A stretch of 40,393 nt of DNA from CAZDQL01 sp964507325 (GCA_964507325.1 CAZDQL010000061.1:1-40393), one strand, 5' to 3'; shown: positions 22,984 through 32,477, counted from the stretch's first letter. The notes: generated by a model from the letters alone, not told the origin. Program-made: numbers and translations.

Positions 22984-24969
22984 ATGCGCCGCCTCGCTCC
23001 CCTGCTGCTCGTCCTGCTCGTGCCGCTCCTGATCTGGCTGCTCTACGACCGCTCCACCCGGTCGCCGCTCTCGAGGCCCGACGCCATCGAGGGCAGCGCG
23101 GTGACCGGGGCGGGGGGCGAGGAGGTCGAGGCTCCCCCCATCGCCGAGGCGCCCCGTCGGACCGAAGGGGCGCCCGGGGTGGAGCCACCCTCCCCCGACC
23201 ACTTCCGCGTGCGGGTGGTGGACGCCGACGGAACCCCGGCCCCCGGCGTGCCCGTCGAGATCGAGGTGACCAAGCCCTTCGGTCGCTCCACGTCGCTGGG
23301 CAGCGCCCTTGCCGACGCGCGCGGCCTGGCCCTCTTCGACCCCTCGAAGTTCGCCGATCGAGAGGCGCGTCTCGAGCGATCCGGCTTCGCTCCGACCTTC
23401 CGCGCCCTGGCCGACCTGCCGTGCGCCGAGCCGATCCACGCTCCGATCGAGGGTGTCCCCGAGGCGGGTGAAGAGGTGCTGCTGACGCTTCCGCCGCTGG
23501 CCGCGCTCACGGTCGAGATCCTGGACCCGGAGGGGGCGCGCTTCTCCGGGGAAGCGTCCCTGCACATGCGCTGGATTCCGGCGCGCCTGGAGGGGAACAC
23601 TTCCTACGGGGGCTATTACCGCTACCTCGATCGGGAGCCGACGACCACCACCGGCATCAAACGCTACTCGCGCATCGGCCTGGGCATCCTGTTGAGCGTC
23701 GACGCCTCGGCCGAGGGCTTCGTCACGGCCTACGTCCGGGACGCCCCCGGCCCGACCGAGGCCGGCGAGGAGCAGCGCCTCACTCTGCGCTTCGCCGAGC
23801 GGCGACCGTTCCTGCGCTGCCGCGTCCTGGACGACCGGGGGAAGCCCCTCGCGAACTCCGCGCTCGAGGCACAGGTCTGGGACGACCCCGACGGGCGGGG
23901 GCCGAGCTCCAGGCGGCGGGGGACGCCGATCCCCTTCTCCGTCGCGACCGACGCCGACGGAGTGGCGGACTTCCCCTACGGGGTCGCGGGGACCATCGCC
24001 TTCGATCAGCGCCTCGACCTCACCCGACGCACGCCGGGGCTCGATCCCCACGACGATCCCGATTGGAGCTCCGCCAGCCTCTGGCTGCCCCGCAGCCGTC
24101 AGGGCGGCGTCACCTACGAACTGGGGACCGCCCAGTTGAGAGCGGCGCGGATCCTGCTCGAGGGGCGGGTCGTCGATGCCCTCGGTGCCCCCCTGCGCGG
24201 GGCGCGGCTCTACTTCGAGCACGCGGATCCGGATGCCGACGACGACCGCTGGCGCCAGTGGTCCGAAGGCGTCTTGTTCAGCGACGACGACGGGGGCTTC
24301 TGTCTGCGCGGCCTGCGCGCTCCGGTCACTCTGCGCGTCTCCGTCAGCAAGCGGGGGCACGGGACGTTCGTCGGGGCCGACTTCGCCGTGGCGGAGCTGG
24401 GGGTGGTGATCCAGCTTCCCCCCCTCGCCGAGCCGGGACCCACCGGATCGCTGCTCCTCTCGACCCTGTGCGACGAAGGGGTCCCCCCCTTCTGCTTCGA
24501 GCTGGTCCTGCGCTCCGCCTCCGGGCAGAAGCAGATCATCCCCCTCTACGGCCTTGCGGGAGAACCCGTAGCCGTGCGCCACCTGCCTCCCGGTGACGCC
24601 TCTGTAACCGTGAGGGTCGTCGGAGTCGACGCGGAGCTCCTGCGCCACGACGAGCTCGACATCCGCGCCGACGAAGAGCTCTCCGATCCGCGGCTGCTCC
24701 CCCTGGACCTGCGCGGCTTGGCGCGCATGGAGGAGCTCCGCATCGTGGACCCGGAGGGCGAGTCCCTGCGCCGGCGGCGCCTGTACCTGGCGATCCCCGA
24801 TCTACGCGTGGAGCGCAGGGTGCGCACCGATGACGAGGGTCAGCTCGCTATTCCCCTGCCCAGCACGGTGACTCGAATCGAGCTCTCGCACGGGCGAGAA
24901 CGTTGGATTCCTGTCCACCTCGAAATTTCCACGACATTGAGGGAACCAGTCGTTTTGCCGGCGCCCTGA
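22984..24969 (+). CDS. Membrane-anchored protein with carboxypeptidase-regulatory-like domains
   Basis: A 661-residue protein whose N-terminus is a single hydrophobic segment (LAPLLLVLLVPLLIWLLY) that acts as signal anchor, then a Pro/Glu-rich linker. From residue 76 on come repeated beta-sandwich units of the carboxypeptidase-regulatory-like type: VRVVDADGTPAPGVPVEI, CRVLDDRGKPLANSALEA, GRVVDALGAPLRGARLYF with GGFCLRGL. Such units are structural or binding modules on exported proteins. No catalytic motif is visible. The ATG at 22984 is chosen over in-frame starts further upstream because those lie antisense to glnA; a TACACT hexamer ten bases before may be the -10 of a nearly leaderless transcript. 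It converges on the small gene at 24973 (3 bp gap). Confidence 0.75.
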   Translation: MRRLAPLLLVLLVPLLIWLLYDRSTRSPLSRPDAIEGSAVTGAGGEEVEAPPIAEAPRRTEGAPGVEPPSPDHFRVRVVDADGTPAPGVPVEIEVTKPFGRSTSLGSALADARGLALFDPSKFADREARLERSGFAPTFRALADLPCAEPIHAPIEGVPEAGEEVLLTLPPLAALTVEILDPEGARFSGEASLHMRWIPARLEGNTSYGGYYRYLDREPTTTTGIKRYSRIGLGILLSVDASAEGFVTAYVRDAPGPTEAGEEQRLTLRFAERRPFLRCRVLDDRGKPLANSALEAQVWDDPDGRGPSSRRRGTPIPFSVATDADGVADFPYGVAGTIAFDQRLDLTRRTPGLDPHDDPDWSSASLWLPRSRQGGVTYELGTAQLRAARILLEGRVVDALGAPLRGARLYFEHADPDADDDRWRQWSEGVLFSDDDGGFCLRGLRAPVTLRVSVSKRGHGTFVGADFAVAELGVVIQLPPLAEPGPTGSLLLSTLCDEGVPPFCFELVLRSASGQKQIIPLYGLAGEPVAVRHLPPGDASVTVRVVGVDAELLRHDELDIRADEELSDPRLLPLDLRGLARMEELRIVDPEGESLRRRRLYLAIPDLRVERRVRTDDEGQLAIPLPSTVTRIELSHGRERWIPVHLEISTTLREPVVLPAP

Positions 24970-24972
24970 GGC

Positions 24973-25110
24973 CTACTCGCCCAGGCTGAAGAGCCCTGCG
25001 AAGAAGGCGAGCCACAGGATCACGCCCAGGATGCGCTCCAACCGGTAGGGGTTGCGGGCCCCTGCGGCGACGCGGGCGATCAAGGGGGCTTCGAGGTCGT
25101 GGGTCTTCAC
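24973..25110 (-). CDS. Small hypothetical membrane protein
   Basis: A possible 45-residue protein starting at GTG 25110 (VKTHDLEAPLIARVAAGARN...). Its C-terminal 20 residues form one transmembrane helix (ILGVILWLAFFAGLFSLGE) after a basic, polar N-terminus, so a tail-anchored topology would be expected. An in-frame ATG at 25332 would give a longer product but reads over the zinc-ribbon gene start. No good ribosome binding site is seen, and the family is unknown to me. The helix and the tight three-base convergence with the upstream gene are the support. Confidence 0.4.
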   Translation of the reverse strand: MKTHDLEAPLIARVAAGARNPYRLERILGVILWLAFFAGLFSLGE

Positions 25111-25146
25111 TTCGGGGATTTCTATCTGGAGGCGCGGGGCTGGTAA

Positions 25147-25164
25147 CACTCTTTGATGAGAGTG
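25147..25164. promoter_or_regulatory. Inverted repeat between divergent small genes
   Basis: CACTCT and AGAGTG form a six-base perfect inverted repeat around TTGATG, about 90 bases before the ATG of the 25253 gene. No T-run follows. It could be an operator for either small gene; nothing else supports it. Confidence 0.25.
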
Positions 25165-25252
25165 ATGCTTAGGGGGACAGATGTTCCCTGGAGCCGGGTT
25201 GGACGACCCAACGCACCTCACATTCGGGAAAAAGGGGAACCGGAAGAACGCG

Positions 25253-25555
25253 ATGGAGAAGAAGCAGATCGACGTCACGTGCCCCTGCTGTAACACACGC
25301 CTTACGGTGGACGTCCTCACCCGCAAGGTCATGCGTCAGGCGGCACCAGGACAAGTGGACGACACAGGTAAGGCGGTCCTCGACGAGACGCGCTGGGACT
25401 CCGCCCAAGAGAAGGTCGCCGGGCGCAAGGACGCCAGCGTCGAGAAGTTCGACGACGCCCTCGGTCAGGAGCGGACCCGCGAGAAGGACCTGGACGACCT
25501 CTTCGACAAGGCTCTGCGCGATGCCAAGCGCAAGCCGCCGGAGGAGGAGACCTGA
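25253..25555 (+). CDS. Small CxxC-motif protein with charged C-terminal helix
   Basis: A 100-residue protein. The ATG at 25253 follows a GGAAG tract; an in-frame ATG at 25181 adds an unlikely 24 residues. The N-terminal 22 residues contain one Cys cluster, CPCC (C10, C12, C13), in VTCPCCNTRLTVDVLTRKVMR, resembling the first half of a zinc ribbon. The rest is strongly charged and helical (EKFDDALGQERTREKDLDDLF). From memory, small proteins of this layout recur in planctomycetes and some other bacteria without an assigned function. A single CxxC would need a dimer or partner to hold zinc. It converges on the copA-like gene with a 16-base gap. Confidence 0.75.
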   Translation: MEKKQIDVTCPCCNTRLTVDVLTRKVMRQAAPGQVDDTGKAVLDETRWDSAQEKVAGRKDASVEKFDDALGQERTREKDLDDLFDKALRDAKRKPPEEET

Positions 25556-25571
25556 GCGTCCGACGAGCGAG

Positions 25572-27785
25572 TTACGACAGCCGCGCGCGCCGCAGCCTCA
25601 AGCTGTTGCCCACCACCGCCAGACTCGAAGCGGCCATCGACGCGGCCGCCCAGGCGGGGGAGGCGCTCACCCCGAAGCGTTCGAAGAGCCCCGCCGCCGC
25701 GGGCAGGGCCAGCACGTTGTAGCCGAAGGCCCACACCAGGTTGGCGCGGATCGTCGCCCGGGCGCGGCGCGCGAGTCGCACCAGGACCGGGAGGCGTCCC
25801 AGGTCGTCCCGCAGCAGAGCGCAGTCCGCCGACTCGATCGCCACGTCCGCTCCGCCCCCCATGGCGATGCCGACCGTCGCCTCCGCCAGGGCGGGCGCGT
25901 CGTTGATGCCGTCTCCGACCATGGCGATCCGTCTTCCGTCGGCGACCGCGGCGGACAGGTCGACGCCCTTCTCCTCGGGGGTCAAGCGGGCGCGGGCGTC
26001 GTGCACCTCGAGCTCGCGGGCGAGCGCCTGCACCGCGGCGTCGTCGTCTCCCGACAGGATCCGCGCTGCGATGCCGAGCGCGTCGAGCTCCGCCAGGACC
26101 TCCCGCGCCCCGGGACGCGCCACGTCGGTCAAGCCGAGCGCCAGGACCAGGAGGCCGTCCTCCTCCACGAGCACCGGCGTCTCTCCCCGCGCCACGAGGG
26201 GCTCGACCAGCCGATCCACATGCGCCTCGGCGTGTTCACGACCCAGCGCTCCCCGTGGACTGCCGATCCAGAGGGCGTGTCCGTCCACCTCGCCGCGCAC
26301 GCCGCACCCCGGCTCCGCGGCGAAGGCGCGCGCGTGCAGGGCGGGCAGGTCGCGCTCCCGCGCGGCGGAGACCAGGGCGCGGGCGAGGGGTTGTTCGCTC
26401 CCCCGCTCCACCGCGGCGACGCGCGCCAGGAGCTCGTCGGCTCGAGGCTCGTCGGCCGGTAGGACGCTCTTCAACTCGGGGCGCCCGGTGGTCAAGGTCC
26501 CGGTCTTGTCGAAGGCGATCTCGTCGATGCGCGCCAGGTGCTCGAGGGCGGCGGCGTCCTTGACGAGCAGTCCCTCCCGCGCGCCCCGGCCACCCGCCAC
26601 CACCACCGCGGTGGGAGTCGCCAGACCCAGAGCGCAGGGGCAGGCGATGACCAGCACCGCCAGGGCGTGAGTGATCGCCGCCGGGACGCCGTCCACGGCC
26701 CACCAACCCACGCAGGTCGCCGCCGCCAGCGCGAGCACCAGCGGGACGAAGACCCCGCTGACGCGGTCCGCCAGGTTCTGGATCGGAGCACGGCTCGACT
26801 GGGCGCGGTGCACCGCCTGGGTGATGCGGCCGAGCGCCGTGTCGGCACCCACCCCCGTGGCGCGCAGCGACAGGGCCCCCACGCCGTTCAGGGTCCCGGC
26901 GTGCACGCGCTCCCCGGGGCCGCGCTCCACCGGGAAGGGCTCACCGGTGAGCATCGACTCGTCCAGGTCGGACTCCCCCGAGAGGACGTCGCCGTCGACC
27001 GGGATGCGCTCCCCCGGGCGCACGAGGACGAGCTGTCCCGGCTCCACCTCCGACAGGGGCACCTCCACCTCCTCCCCCGCCCGCAGCACCCGCGCTCGGG
27101 GCGGGGCCAGGTCGAGCAGCGCGCGCACCGCCCGACCCGCGGCGCTGCGGGCGCGCCCCTCGAGCCAGCGGCCGAGCAGCACGAAGGCCAGGATCATCGG
27201 AGCGGCGTGGACGTGGTGCGCCGTGGCGCCGAGGGTCTCCGGGGCGAGGACTCCGGCCAGCCCCGCCACCCAGGCGCTCGCCGCCCCCAGCCCCACCAGG
27301 GTGTCCATGTCGGGGGCTCCCCGCAGCAGCGCTCGGAAGCCGCGCACCAGGAGCTCGCGCCCGGCGATCAGGACCGCCGGGGCCGCCAGCAGGGGGCCGA
27401 GGGCCGCCGGGGCTCCCGCGACGCGGGCCGTGAGGAGCGCTGCGAGGGAGGCAGCCGCCACGACGAAGGCGCGCCCCTCCGACCGGCGCCGCTCGGCCTC
27501 TTCCGCTTCGCGGTACTCCACGTCCCGCGCCACCCCCCGCCCGGAGAGCGCGCCCTCCGGTAGGGAGAAACCCCCGCTGGCCAGGGCGGCGCGCAGCGCC
27601 TCCTCGCGGGCCAGCGCGGGGTCGACCTCGAGCTCGGCGGTGGCCGTGCCGTAGGAGACTTCCGCCGCCGCCACCCCCTCGACCCCCTCCAGGAGCCGTT
27701 TGACGGAGGCGGCGCACCCCTGGCAGTGCATGCCGGAGACGGGGAAGCGCACGCGTCGGGGAGGGGCTTGGGTCACGGGCGTCAT
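25572..27785 (-). CDS. copA: Copper-type heavy-metal P1B ATPase
   Basis: A 737-residue P1B-type ATPase that would export Cu(I) from the cytoplasm. One N-terminal heavy-metal domain holds C21 and C24 (GMHCQGC). The membrane metal site is CPC at 382-384. The phosphorylated Asp426 is in DKTGTLTTG, and the hinge MVGDGINDAPAL and the TM7/TM8 motifs GYN and MAASS match the Cu(I) group. The conserved His-Pro of the nucleotide domain is altered: the usual SEHPLA reads SEQPLA (Gln465). Function is probably kept, but ATP affinity may differ. The gene is divergent from the LOG gene across 74 bp. No CueR or CsoR gene is in the window. Confidence 0.93.
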   Translation of the reverse strand: MTPVTQAPPRRVRFPVSGMHCQGCAASVKRLLEGVEGVAAAEVSYGTATAELEVDPALAREEALRAALASGGFSLPEGALSGRGVARDVEYREAEEAERRRSEGRAFVVAAASLAALLTARVAGAPAALGPLLAAPAVLIAGRELLVRGFRALLRGAPDMDTLVGLGAASAWVAGLAGVLAPETLGATAHHVHAAPMILAFVLLGRWLEGRARSAAGRAVRALLDLAPPRARVLRAGEEVEVPLSEVEPGQLVLVRPGERIPVDGDVLSGESDLDESMLTGEPFPVERGPGERVHAGTLNGVGALSLRATGVGADTALGRITQAVHRAQSSRAPIQNLADRVSGVFVPLVLALAAATCVGWWAVDGVPAAITHALAVLVIACPCALGLATPTAVVVAGGRGAREGLLVKDAAALEHLARIDEIAFDKTGTLTTGRPELKSVLPADEPRADELLARVAAVERGSEQPLARALVSAARERDLPALHARAFAAEPGCGVRGEVDGHALWIGSPRGALGREHAEAHVDRLVEPLVARGETPVLVEEDGLLVLALGLTDVARPGAREVLAELDALGIAARILSGDDDAAVQALARELEVHDARARLTPEEKGVDLSAAVADGRRIAMVGDGINDAPALAEATVGIAMGGGADVAIESADCALLRDDLGRLPVLVRLARRARATIRANLVWAFGYNVLALPAAAGLFERFGVSASPAWAAASMAASSLAVVGNSLRLRRARLS

Positions 27786-27859
27786 CGTAGTCCAGGCCCG
27801 GCGATCTTCCCGCTTCGGGCAGTGGCGAATCGCGTGCCGGTGCGGCCCAATGTCCCGCC

Positions 27860-28678
27860 ATGTCTCCCAGCCGTTACCGCGCCGTCAAGGCCTACAAGAA
27901 CACGAAGTTCCTGAACTCCGTCGATGCCCGCCCCCTCCGGATCCTGGCGGAGTACATCGAGCCCGCCACGCGCTTCGAGGAGTTCGGCGTCAAGGACACG
28001 ATCGTCGTCTTCGGATCGGCGCGCTTCCTGCCGGAGGCGGTGGCGCGGGAGCAGCTCGAGGAGGCCCGCTCCAAGGGCGAGGGGGTCGAGCAGGCGGAGC
28101 TGGCGATGAAGATGTCGCGCTACTACGAGGCGGCCCGCGATCTGTCGCGGCGCCTGACCGAGTGGTCGAAGAGCCTGCCCGTCGACGAGGGGCGGCGCTT
28201 CGTGATCTGCTCCGGCGGCGGCCCGGGGATCATGGAGGCCGCCAACCGGGGCGCCTCGGAGGCGCGCGGGGAGAACGTGGGGCTCAACATCTCCCTGCCC
28301 TTCGAGCAGAACGACAACCCCTACATCACCCGGCGCCTCTCCTTCGAGTTCCACTACTTCTTCATGCGCAAGTTCTGGTTCTCGTACCTGGCCAAGGCGA
28401 TCATCATCATGCCGGGCGGGTTCGGGACGATGGACGAGTTCATGGAGGTCCTGACCCTGGTGCAGACGAAGAAGATCGAGAAGGCGATGCCGATCGTGCT
28501 CTTCGGGACGAAGTTCTGGAGCGAGGTCCTCAACCTCGACGCGCTGGCGCGCTACGGAACGATCTGCCCCGAGGACACCGAGCTCTTCTTCACCACCGAC
28601 TCCGTCGACGAGGCCTACGAGTACCTGGTGCGCGAGCTGACCGAGAAGGCGATCGCCAAGCCGGGAGTCGGGCTCTGA
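27860..28678 (+). CDS. LOG-family (lysine decarboxylase-like) nucleotide-binding protein
   Basis: A 272-residue Rossmann-like protein of the LOG/TIGR00730 family. It has VVFGSARF at the first strand, the GGGPGIMEAANRG loop and the PGGFGTMDEF motif that binds the phosphate and supplies the catalytic Glu. Family members hydrolyse nucleoside 5'-monophosphates, releasing ribose 5-phosphate, including the cytokinin-activating LOG enzymes; others have unknown substrates. It is longer than a typical 180-200-residue LOG because of a 40-residue N-terminus and a helical insert (about residues 55-110). The ATG at 27860 has no strong ribosome binding site. It is convergent with the FG-GAP gene, with a 60-base gap. 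Confidence 0.9.
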   Translation: MSPSRYRAVKAYKNTKFLNSVDARPLRILAEYIEPATRFEEFGVKDTIVVFGSARFLPEAVAREQLEEARSKGEGVEQAELAMKMSRYYEAARDLSRRLTEWSKSLPVDEGRRFVICSGGGPGIMEAANRGASEARGENVGLNISLPFEQNDNPYITRRLSFEFHYFFMRKFWFSYLAKAIIIMPGGFGTMDEFMEVLTLVQTKKIEKAMPIVLFGTKFWSEVLNLDALARYGTICPEDTELFFTTDSVDEAYEYLVRELTEKAIAKPGVGL

Positions 28679-28738
28679 GCTGCTACTCGGCGGGCCCGTG
28701 GATGCACGCCGGTGCCACCGCTGCGGCCTCCCAGGGCC

Positions 28739-30415
28739 TCAAGGGCAGAAGGACAGCGCCATGGCACTGGAGAAGTTGAATCCGGTACCCCCCGGTCCGC
28801 CGATGTCGCGGTATGCGAACTGGAAGTACCAGGTGTCTCCAGCCTGCCACTGACCCGAGCCCCCGCTGACGGGCGGCAGATCGAAGGCGACCTCGTGGCT
28901 CCCCCTGCCCTGGGAGTCCGTGAGGACGGGGGGCACGAATCGGAACAGGCCAATGGTGCCCTGATGCACGCAAAGGTGGCCATCACCAACGGAGACGTCC
29001 TGCGCGAGGGGTCCGTAGAAGAAGAAACCGAACTCCTGAACCGGACAACCCCAAGCCGTCAGGGTGAGAGTCTGCTCGGCGAGCTCGAGGCTGCCGATGA
29101 ACGAGATCTCAGCGGAGGAGCCGGTCGAGTTCTGAGCGCCGGGGCAGTACCAATCCACCCCAAAACACTGCGCTCGGTAGACCGTCACGCAGCCGGTTCC
29201 CGGACCCGTCAGGTCACCTGAAGCAGCGACGGCGTATTCCCCTCGGCCGTCGCCGTCCAGGTCGGGGAGGCCGGCTACCCCCGTCCCCACGCGGTGGTAT
29301 TGGTACTCCCCGAGCACGGACTCCAGGAGGGTGGCGTCGCTGCCGGAGAAGAGCCAGGCCCCACCGGCACCGCTTCCGGCGCCATCGTAGTCCCTCGTTC
29401 CCACGATGAAGTCATCGAGCCCATCTCCGTCCTGGTCGGGGACTCCGGCCACCCTCCTCCCGAACCACATCCCCCCGGACCATCCTGGGACCCGGTGAAT
29501 GCGCTCACCCGTGCGTCCGGAGAAGATGGATACCGATCCGCAGTTCGGTCCCGCCTGATCGTCCGTAGGCGCTCCCACGACGACATCCGGGATCCCGTCG
29601 CCATCGAAATCCGAACCGTTCCCTCCCAAGGCGTCACCCAGACCAGCTGCCGGAAAGGTCCCCAGGATCGTGCGGATGCGTGTGCCGTCCTGGCCTGAGT
29701 AGATGGCCACGCGACCCGACAGAGAGCCGGCTCCATCACCCCAGGGGATGCCCACGGCGAAGTCGTCGATTCCGTCGAGATTCACGTCTCCGACTCGGGC
29801 CACGGCCGTGCCCAGCCGGTCCTCATCGTTGGAGGAGGGGAGAAGATCGTAGAGCACGCTCCCGTCGCTGCCGGAATGCACCAGTGCCCGCCCGCCGTTG
29901 TTGTGACCCGTGTTGTCCTGGGGCGCACCGACGAGGATCTCCGCATGCCCGTCCTGATCGAGATCACCCAGCATCGCCACGCTGGTTCCGAAGAGGCTGC
30001 CCTGCGTGCCGGTGAACTTGTGGAGCACCGCCCCGTCGACGCCCGAGTAGACCCAGGCGGCCCCCGCGGTCGTGCCGTTCTGGTCGTCCCAACGGTCGCC
30101 GACCACGAAGTCCATGTGTCCATCGCCGTCGACGTCATGCTCACCAGCGATCGACTGGCCCAGGAGGTCTGTATGGGAATCGCCGGCAACCGAGTACAGG
30201 AAGACACCGTCCAGACCGGAGAAAACGGACACGCTCCTCGGGTCCGTCACCGTGGAGCAGGCTACGTCGGCCGTGCCGTCGCCGTTCACATCCCCGATGC
30301 AGGCAACGGCGGTACCCACGTCGAACCACTCGTACAGCACGTTCTGCGCGCTGAGCTGCGGGGAGCAAAGCAGCAGGAAGATCGCGGAGTAGCGCATCCG
30401 GGTCATTGTCGTCAT
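28739..30415 (-). CDS. Exported seven-repeat FG-GAP (integrin-like) propeller with shared C-terminal domain
   Basis: A 558-residue secreted protein with a signal peptide ending near SAQ (residue 24). Seven FG-GAP repeats fill residues 30-410, each with a calcium-binding DxDxDG loop such as DVNGDGTADV, DVDGDGHMDF, DLDQDGHAEI and DFDGDGIPDV; seven repeats suggest a closed propeller. The last 135 residues (28742-29149) are the C-terminal domain also found in the 30444 and 38480 proteins: YC...NS, FFYG, LCV and WYFQFAYRD...GFNFS. I infer that this tail sorts or attaches the protein at the envelope. A 28-base gap separates it from the 30444 gene on the same strand, so the two may be co-transcribed. 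The start could also be one of two in-frame ATGs within the first seven codons. Confidence 0.88.
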   Translation of the reverse strand: MTTMTRMRYSAIFLLLCSPQLSAQNVLYEWFDVGTAVACIGDVNGDGTADVACSTVTDPRSVSVFSGLDGVFLYSVAGDSHTDLLGQSIAGEHDVDGDGHMDFVVGDRWDDQNGTTAGAAWVYSGVDGAVLHKFTGTQGSLFGTSVAMLGDLDQDGHAEILVGAPQDNTGHNNGGRALVHSGSDGSVLYDLLPSSNDEDRLGTAVARVGDVNLDGIDDFAVGIPWGDGAGSLSGRVAIYSGQDGTRIRTILGTFPAAGLGDALGGNGSDFDGDGIPDVVVGAPTDDQAGPNCGSVSIFSGRTGERIHRVPGWSGGMWFGRRVAGVPDQDGDGLDDFIVGTRDYDGAGSGAGGAWLFSGSDATLLESVLGEYQYHRVGTGVAGLPDLDGDGRGEYAVAASGDLTGPGTGCVTVYRAQCFGVDWYCPGAQNSTGSSAEISFIGSLELAEQTLTLTAWGCPVQEFGFFFYGPLAQDVSVGDGHLCVHQGTIGLFRFVPPVLTDSQGRGSHEVAFDLPPVSGGSGQWQAGDTWYFQFAYRDIGGPGGTGFNFSSAMALSFCP

Positions 30416-30443
30416 CCAGTGTCGCTGGGGTTCGCGCGCGCCC

Positions 30444-32477
30444 CTACTCGCAGAATGTCACGCGCAGGCCATCAGAGGTGTTGAATCCGGAGAGGCCCGG
30501 ACCGCCGGGGTCCCGGTACCAGAGCTGGAACAGCCACGTCGAGCCTGCGATCACCGATCCGTCGGGGTGCTTCGGGATCGAATTCAGATCCAACGCGTAG
30601 GTGTAGTGCCCAACCTGATCGCCGGAGATCACGTCGAGCCGAACGAGGGGCGGGGCCACACAGAGAAAGCCGTCTCCCCAGGGGATGAGAGCCTCGACAG
30701 CCCCGTACAGGAAAAGACCGGACTGCAGAGGCGTCGCATCTTGGGCCTCGAGAACCAGGTCGTTCGTGGACAGCGAGGGCGTACCTGAGAACCTCATGGT
30801 CGAGGAAGTCCCGCCCGAGTTGAGGCCGCCGATGCAGTAGTTCGAGGCCTGGCACCCGGGGAATTCAAATGGACCGATATCGACCAACTGACCACCTCCC
30901 GCCCAGGGAGCGTCCGTCCGGCGCGGGTTGCCCAGCAGGTCAAAGGGCAACTCCTCCGCGGTGTCATCGTCGCCGTCGATGTCGAAGTCGTCGGATGGCA
31001 GCGCGTCGTTGTCCCCCGCGTCGAGTGCAGGAGAAAGGGGTCGCACCTGCAGGTCGTCGTCCGGAGTCCCGGGAATCCCATCGGCCCCTGCCGAGTCCGC
31101 GAACAGCGGATCCGATCCCGAGTTCCCGCTACCGCCCAACGCCCCAGTCCATCCCTGCACCAGGCAGTGGCCGATGTCGAAGTTGTCTGCCGCCGTGAAG
31201 AACTGCGCAGATTCGTCCGTGGCACCACCGGCGCTGTTCTCCCAGAGAATGGTGTTGCGGAAGACGGAGTGGCCCGCGTTGTAGTAGATGCCACCTCCCT
31301 CGGAATCGGCGGAGTTCGCGAACAGCACGCAGTTCACGAGGTCGAGGTGATCTCCGACGTACAGCCCGCCTCCCCTGTTGGAGTGGTTGCCGGTGAAGAC
31401 GCAGTCGACGATGCGTGCATCCCACTGCAGCTTGATGGCGCCTCCATCGTCATCGGCCACGTTCCCATGGAAGCGGCAGTGCAGGATGTCCAGCTCGTCT
31501 TCTCCCCAGATCGCTCCCCCGTGTTGCCCCGCCTCGTTCCCCACGAACAGGCAATCCCTGAGCTCTCGGATCTCGTCGCTGTGGATGTGCGCGATCGCAC
31601 CTCCCCGGCCCTCGGCGGTGTTGCCGAGGAAGTCGCAGCGCCGGATGTACAGGGCTTGGCCGTGGAAGGCACCTCCCCGCATCCCGTGGTTCTTGACGAA
31701 CTCGCAATCGGCGATGTACGCCCAGGACTTCGAGTGCACTGCACCACCATCGGGGCCCGAGTTGGCCACGAAGGTGGATTGGTCAAGGTAGGTCCGCTCG
31801 CCGACGGTCAGGGCGCCTCCCCATCCCGTCCAATCCGTCGTATTGCGATGGAAGTGACAGCGAAGGACCGTGGCGTCACTGTCCGCGAAGATCGCAGCGC
31901 CCGCCTCCAAGGCGTGATTTAGGCGGAATGTGCAGTCGATGAAGCTGCTATCGTCGTCGGCGAAGACCCCCGCACCGCGGTCTTCGTAGCCGTCGGCACG
32001 CCCCCCTTCGACGATAAAGCCGTCCAGTACCCCCGTCAGCATATAGACGATGCGGTATGCGTTGTCCGAGCTGTCCCCGGGGACGCCCAGGTCGCCGCTC
32101 AAGATCGTCGGGTAGGCCGCGGGATCTCGAAGGTCGGGGTTCGCCGGATCACCCGCATAGCCTCCGCGGAGGACGGCATCCACCGGCGGGTAGAAGCGGG
32201 CCTCGCGGCGATCGTTCTCAGGTGGGCCCACCTCCGGCAGGTAGACACCCTCGGCCACCCGGAACTCCGCACCCGCGCCACCGATCTCGAGCGCGTCGTG
32301 CAGGTTGTCGATGGCGTTGAGCCAATCCGACCCATCACCCCCGGGCCCGGCCGAGTCGTCGACGTAGATGACTTGTGTCTGCGAGTAGGCTGCCGGGGTC
32401 AGGCCCACGAGGAGGAGGACGGTTGTCAGCTTCACGGCACCACAGCGAAAGGAGGCTCGGACTCGTGGAACGGCCAT
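30444..32477 (-). CDS. Exported right-handed beta-helix protein, choice-of-anchor Q, with shared C-terminal domain
   Basis: A 677-residue secreted protein. The ATG at 32477 is picked because it gives a basic start and a hydrophobic signal peptide (LTTVLLLVGLTPAAYSQ); an ATG 44 codons earlier adds non-protein-like sequence. IYVDDSAGPGGDGSDWLNAI marks the start of the helix domain. Repeated rungs with N-H/N-A and GGAI (GGAVHSK, GGAFHGQ, GGAIAHIH, GGAIWGED, GGAIKLQ, GGGLYVGD, GGGIYYNA) form a parallel beta-helix. RPLSPALDAGDN and DIGPFEF are the choice-of-anchor-Q ending. Residues after position 545 are the shared domain (YC...NSGG, LFLYG, LCV, WLFQLWYRD...GFNTSDG). Members of this fold bind or cleave polysaccharide; no catalytic site is evident. 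Confidence 0.85.
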   Translation of the reverse strand: MAVPRVRASFRCGAVKLTTVLLLVGLTPAAYSQTQVIYVDDSAGPGGDGSDWLNAIDNLHDALEIGGAGAEFRVAEGVYLPEVGPPENDRREARFYPPVDAVLRGGYAGDPANPDLRDPAAYPTILSGDLGVPGDSSDNAYRIVYMLTGVLDGFIVEGGRADGYEDRGAGVFADDDSSFIDCTFRLNHALEAGAAIFADSDATVLRCHFHRNTTDWTGWGGALTVGERTYLDQSTFVANSGPDGGAVHSKSWAYIADCEFVKNHGMRGGAFHGQALYIRRCDFLGNTAEGRGGAIAHIHSDEIRELRDCLFVGNEAGQHGGAIWGEDELDILHCRFHGNVADDDGGAIKLQWDARIVDCVFTGNHSNRGGGLYVGDHLDLVNCVLFANSADSEGGGIYYNAGHSVFRNTILWENSAGGATDESAQFFTAADNFDIGHCLVQGWTGALGGSGNSGSDPLFADSAGADGIPGTPDDDLQVRPLSPALDAGDNDALPSDDFDIDGDDDTAEELPFDLLGNPRRTDAPWAGGGQLVDIGPFEFPGCQASNYCIGGLNSGGTSSTMRFSGTPSLSTNDLVLEAQDATPLQSGLFLYGAVEALIPWGDGFLCVAPPLVRLDVISGDQVGHYTYALDLNSIPKHPDGSVIAGSTWLFQLWYRDPGGPGLSGFNTSDGLRVTFCE

